From NCBI RefSeq assembly GCF_038738535.1, contig NZ_CP046128.1, positions 3,410,001-3,474,000 of the forward strand: a DNA stretch of 64,000 nucleotides, given 5' to 3'. This document shows positions 62,137 to 64,000 of this stretch, piece after piece (the first letter of the stretch is position 1; every line of letters starts with the position of its first letter). A model generated the notes under the pieces. It saw only the letters and a list, made by a program, of their open reading frames with translations. It ran no database searches and was not told the origin of the DNA. This stretch comes from Bacillus pumilus (GTDB lineage Bacteria > Bacillota > Bacilli > Bacillales > Bacillaceae). Position numbers and translations under genes: made by a program.

Positions 62137-63090
62137 TTAACTGCCTGTTTTCACTTCTCGCTTTTGGAAGACAATTAAGGCAATCGCCAAGAAAATAGCC
62201 CAATAGATGACTAGGACTGTTAATGAGAATCCTAGAGACATACCTTCGATAAGAGTAACCTCTTCCATAAAATATTGAGATGGATCATTTGCAAATAACA
62301 AATATTTTGCCCAATCAAAGAAGAGCATTAAAATACCTGTAATTGATCCACCCACAATATAAGCTAACACACTAATAGCGATGGAGATAGCTTCACTTCT
62401 AAATACTGTAGAAATGGCGAACGAAAGTGTTCCCAGTACGACAAACATTGCACAATGAGCAAGATAATAAAAGACCATATTTGCAAACTGCGAACGTTCA
62501 ATCACTTCACCATTTTGATAGACCAAATTCACATAATCAGTGTTGAGGCCGAAGAAAATGGCACCCAATATAAATGACAAGATAAACAGTACCACAACAA
62601 GTAAAAGAGCATATAGCTGCACCGTAATATATTTAGATATTAGGATCTTTAGCCTTGATGGTGGGCGAATCAATAATAATTTAATTGTACCATGCTTGTA
62701 TTCAGCCGAGACAATGGTGGAAGCAATAATGATCACAAACACACCTACAAGCTGAAGTAAATTGGCGTTTGTTTTCACATAATCCCATACACTGTCACTA
62801 AACTGATTAGCTGGCGGTAAGTTATGCTTGATTCGATAATCATTAATAGCGATCTCTTTTTCAAGGCTTCTTTTAAAGAAACCATTTTCTGTTTCTTTGA
62901 GTTCCTTCTTGTTCTCAGTATTCATCATTTCTAGTTGGTCTTTCCAAGCTCCGGATGATTGATCTTCGTCATTTGTTTTAAGTGCAAAGATCAGTGTGGC
63001 AATCATACCTAAAACAAGAAGTCCAACCATAATCCAAGTTCCAACACGATAACTGATCTTCATCCACTCGTTTTGAATGAGGCGAATCAT
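62137..63090 (-). CDS. ABC-2-type exporter permease (YhcI-like)
   Basis: 317-residue membrane protein with six helices, of the ABC2_membrane family. The N-terminus is LIQNEWMKISYRVGTWIMVG, a large extracellular loop covers about 40-110, and the coupling region is SAEYKHGTIKLLLIRPPSRLK. Sequence resembles B. subtilis YhcI. It overlaps the ATPase stop by 4 bases, so the two form one exporter. Substrate unknown; such pairs often pump peptides or antibiotics. Confidence 0.8.
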   Translation of the reverse strand: MIRLIQNEWMKISYRVGTWIMVGLLVLGMIATLIFALKTNDEDQSSGAWKDQLEMMNTENKKELKETENGFFKRSLEKEIAINDYRIKHNLPPANQFSDSVWDYVKTNANLLQLVGVFVIIIASTIVSAEYKHGTIKLLLIRPPSRLKILISKYITVQLYALLLVVVLFILSFILGAIFFGLNTDYVNLVYQNGEVIERSQFANMVFYYLAHCAMFVVLGTLSFAISTVFRSEAISIAISVLAYIVGGSITGILMLFFDWAKYLLFANDPSQYFMEEVTLIEGMSLGFSLTVLVIYWAIFLAIALIVFQKREVKTGS

Positions 63091-64000
63091 ACGTCTGCCT
63101 CCTTTTTACCTGTTAAGCTTAAGAACTTATCTTCTAAGGTTTGTTTTTCTATTTTGATTTCGTACAAATGAATGGACGCGTCACTCAAATGACGAATCAA
63201 TTCCGGCATCTTCTCTTCTGGCAAGGAGAAGAATAAATACTGCTCCTCTTCTCTTACAGTCGTGCCTTCCTCAAATACACCAATGAGCTTCTGCGCTTCT
63301 TCCAGCTCACCGGATGCGACCTTCATTCGATAATTGACCAGTTCGTCTTGATTCGTCTCTGTACGCTGATCCTCAATCGCAATCAGCTTTCCTTTTTGGA
63401 TAATCGCAAAACGATCACACATCAATTCCATTTCTGACATGAGGTGACTTGAAACAATAACAGCCAGCCCTTCTTCCTTTGCCAGCCTTCTCAAGTAATC
63501 TCGTATCATGCGAATTCCCTCTGGATCAAGTCCATTGGTCGGCTCATCTAATATCAGCAGTTTCGGTCTATGTATAAGAGCCTGCGCAATGCCTAAACGC
63601 TGCTTCATTCCTAATGAAAACGTACGGACACGCTTATGTTTCACGTGCTGTAAGCTGACCAGCTCTAGCAGCTCATCAATTCGCCCTTCATCCACTTTCC
63701 CATTCATTCTGGCAAAGTGAACAAGATTTTGTCTGGCTGTTAAGTGATTATACATTTCTGGGTTTTCAATAATGGCACCAACATCTTGGATGGCATGCTG
63801 ATATGAGGATTGAATACTATGACCATTAATCAGAATGTCGCCAGATGTAATTGGAGAAAGACCGACCATCATGCGAATGGTTGTTGTTTTCCCTGCGCCG
63901 TTTGGTCCTAAGAAGCCAAAGACTTCGCCCGCTTGGACAGAAAAGCTCAAGTCTTGAACGATCTTTTTCCCGTGAATATGCCTAGATACATTATGCAGTT
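63087..64000 (-). CDS. ABC transporter ATPase (partial at right edge)
   Basis: Minus-strand frame from the window edge to the stop at 63087, about 304 codons visible, the first of them NCIMYLGIFTGKK-like in register with LSFSVQAGEVFGFLG. Walker A GPNGAGKTTT, signature SLGMKQRLGIAQA, Walker B LLILDEPTNGLDP and H-loop IVSSHLMSEME are intact. The start codon is outside or at the right end of the window, since in-frame coding continues upstream of the TTG at 63950. Powers the adjacent permease; B. subtilis YhcH is the closest equivalent I recall. Confidence 0.88.
   Translation of the reverse strand, partial: LHNVSRHIHGKKIVQDLSFSVQAGEVFGFLGPNGAGKTTTIRMMVGLSPITSGDILINGHSIQSSYQHAIQDVGAIIENPEMYNHLTARQNLVHFARMNGKVDEGRIDELLELVSLQHVKHKRVRTFSLGMKQRLGIAQALIHRPKLLILDEPTNGLDPEGIRMIRDYLRRLAKEEGLAVIVSSHLMSEMELMCDRFAIIQKGKLIAIEDQRTETNQDELVNYRMKVASGELEEAQKLIGVFEEGTTVREEEQYLFFSLPEEKMPELIRHLSDASIHLYEIKIEKQTLEDKFLSLTGKKEADV

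Overview
The window looks like the chromosome of a low-GC Firmicute of the genus Bacillus, most likely the B. pumilus/safensis/altitudinis group. That species call is inferred from close B. subtilis-type orthologues in partly different neighbourhoods, Bacillus SD sequences (AAAGGAGG-like, many TTG/GTG starts), S-box and THI-box riboswitches, LicT-type antiterminators and cre sites. No rRNA, tRNA, phage, complete IS element or CRISPR array was seen.

Layout. 0-1 kb: ansA (cut by the left edge) divergent from ansR across a repeated AnsR-like operator. 1-4.5 kb: an XRE regulator and a four-gene WXG100 cluster (yfjABCD-like). 4.7-8.7 kb: pepT, a small membrane protein with tandem promoters, a secreted DUF3298 protein and a SAM-riboswitch-controlled methyltransferase of the YxjG/YxjH family. 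8.8-13.4 kb: the aryl-beta-glucoside system licT-bglP-bglH with two RAT/terminator modules in tandem. 13.5-15.3 kb: ywqG and a soluble chemoreceptor. 15.4-19.2 kb: a TPP-riboswitch operon tenA-ykoE-ykoD-ykoC for salvage of thiamin pyrimidine. 19.3-26.6 kb: secreted and membrane proteins, a DJ-1/PfpI protein, an InhA-type M6 protease, an ABM monooxygenase, and the ydgI nitroreductase with its MarR regulator. 26.6-31.1 kb: the deoxyribonucleoside operon deoC-nupC-pdp with divergent-style DeoR boxes at both deoC and deoR. 31.1-38 kb: aldose epimerase-like protein, OatA O-acetyltransferase, a structured extragenic element, a LuxR/methyltransferase/dehydrogenase module and a HAD phosphatase. 38-44.2 kb: MerR regulator plus oxidoreductase, a double-PAS soluble chemoreceptor with a SigD promoter, an amino-acid permease and an AlkC-type DNA glycosylase. 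44.3-48.2 kb: gluconate genes gntK-gntP next to an RpiR-type regulator. 48.4-49.1 kb: a decayed toxin tail followed by a DUF3969 immunity-like gene. 49.3-52 kb: an unrecognised membrane protein and a LysR regulator. 52-60 kb: the galactan operon ganR / ganS-ganP-ganQ-ganB-ganA. 60.3-64 kb: a CitMHS-type transporter, a DUF4064 protein and an ABC-2 exporter cut by the right edge.

Taken together this is mostly a carbon-scavenging region. Plant glycans are handled by secreted GanB, a GanSPQ importer, cytosolic GanA, and BglP/BglH. Nucleosides and gluconate are taken up by NupC/Pdp/DeoC and GntP/GntK. Vitamin pyrimidine is salvaged by YkoEDC/TenA. Each is controlled by its own local switch (RAT, riboswitch, palindromic operator, cre).

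The least explained features are four. First, a roughly 130-nt structured element at 34,115-34,244, preceded by a long perfect hairpin and bracketed by two nearly identical hairpins. Second, the WXG100 cluster with a glycine-zipper protein. Third, the toxin-tail/immunity relic. Fourth, the tandem RATs.
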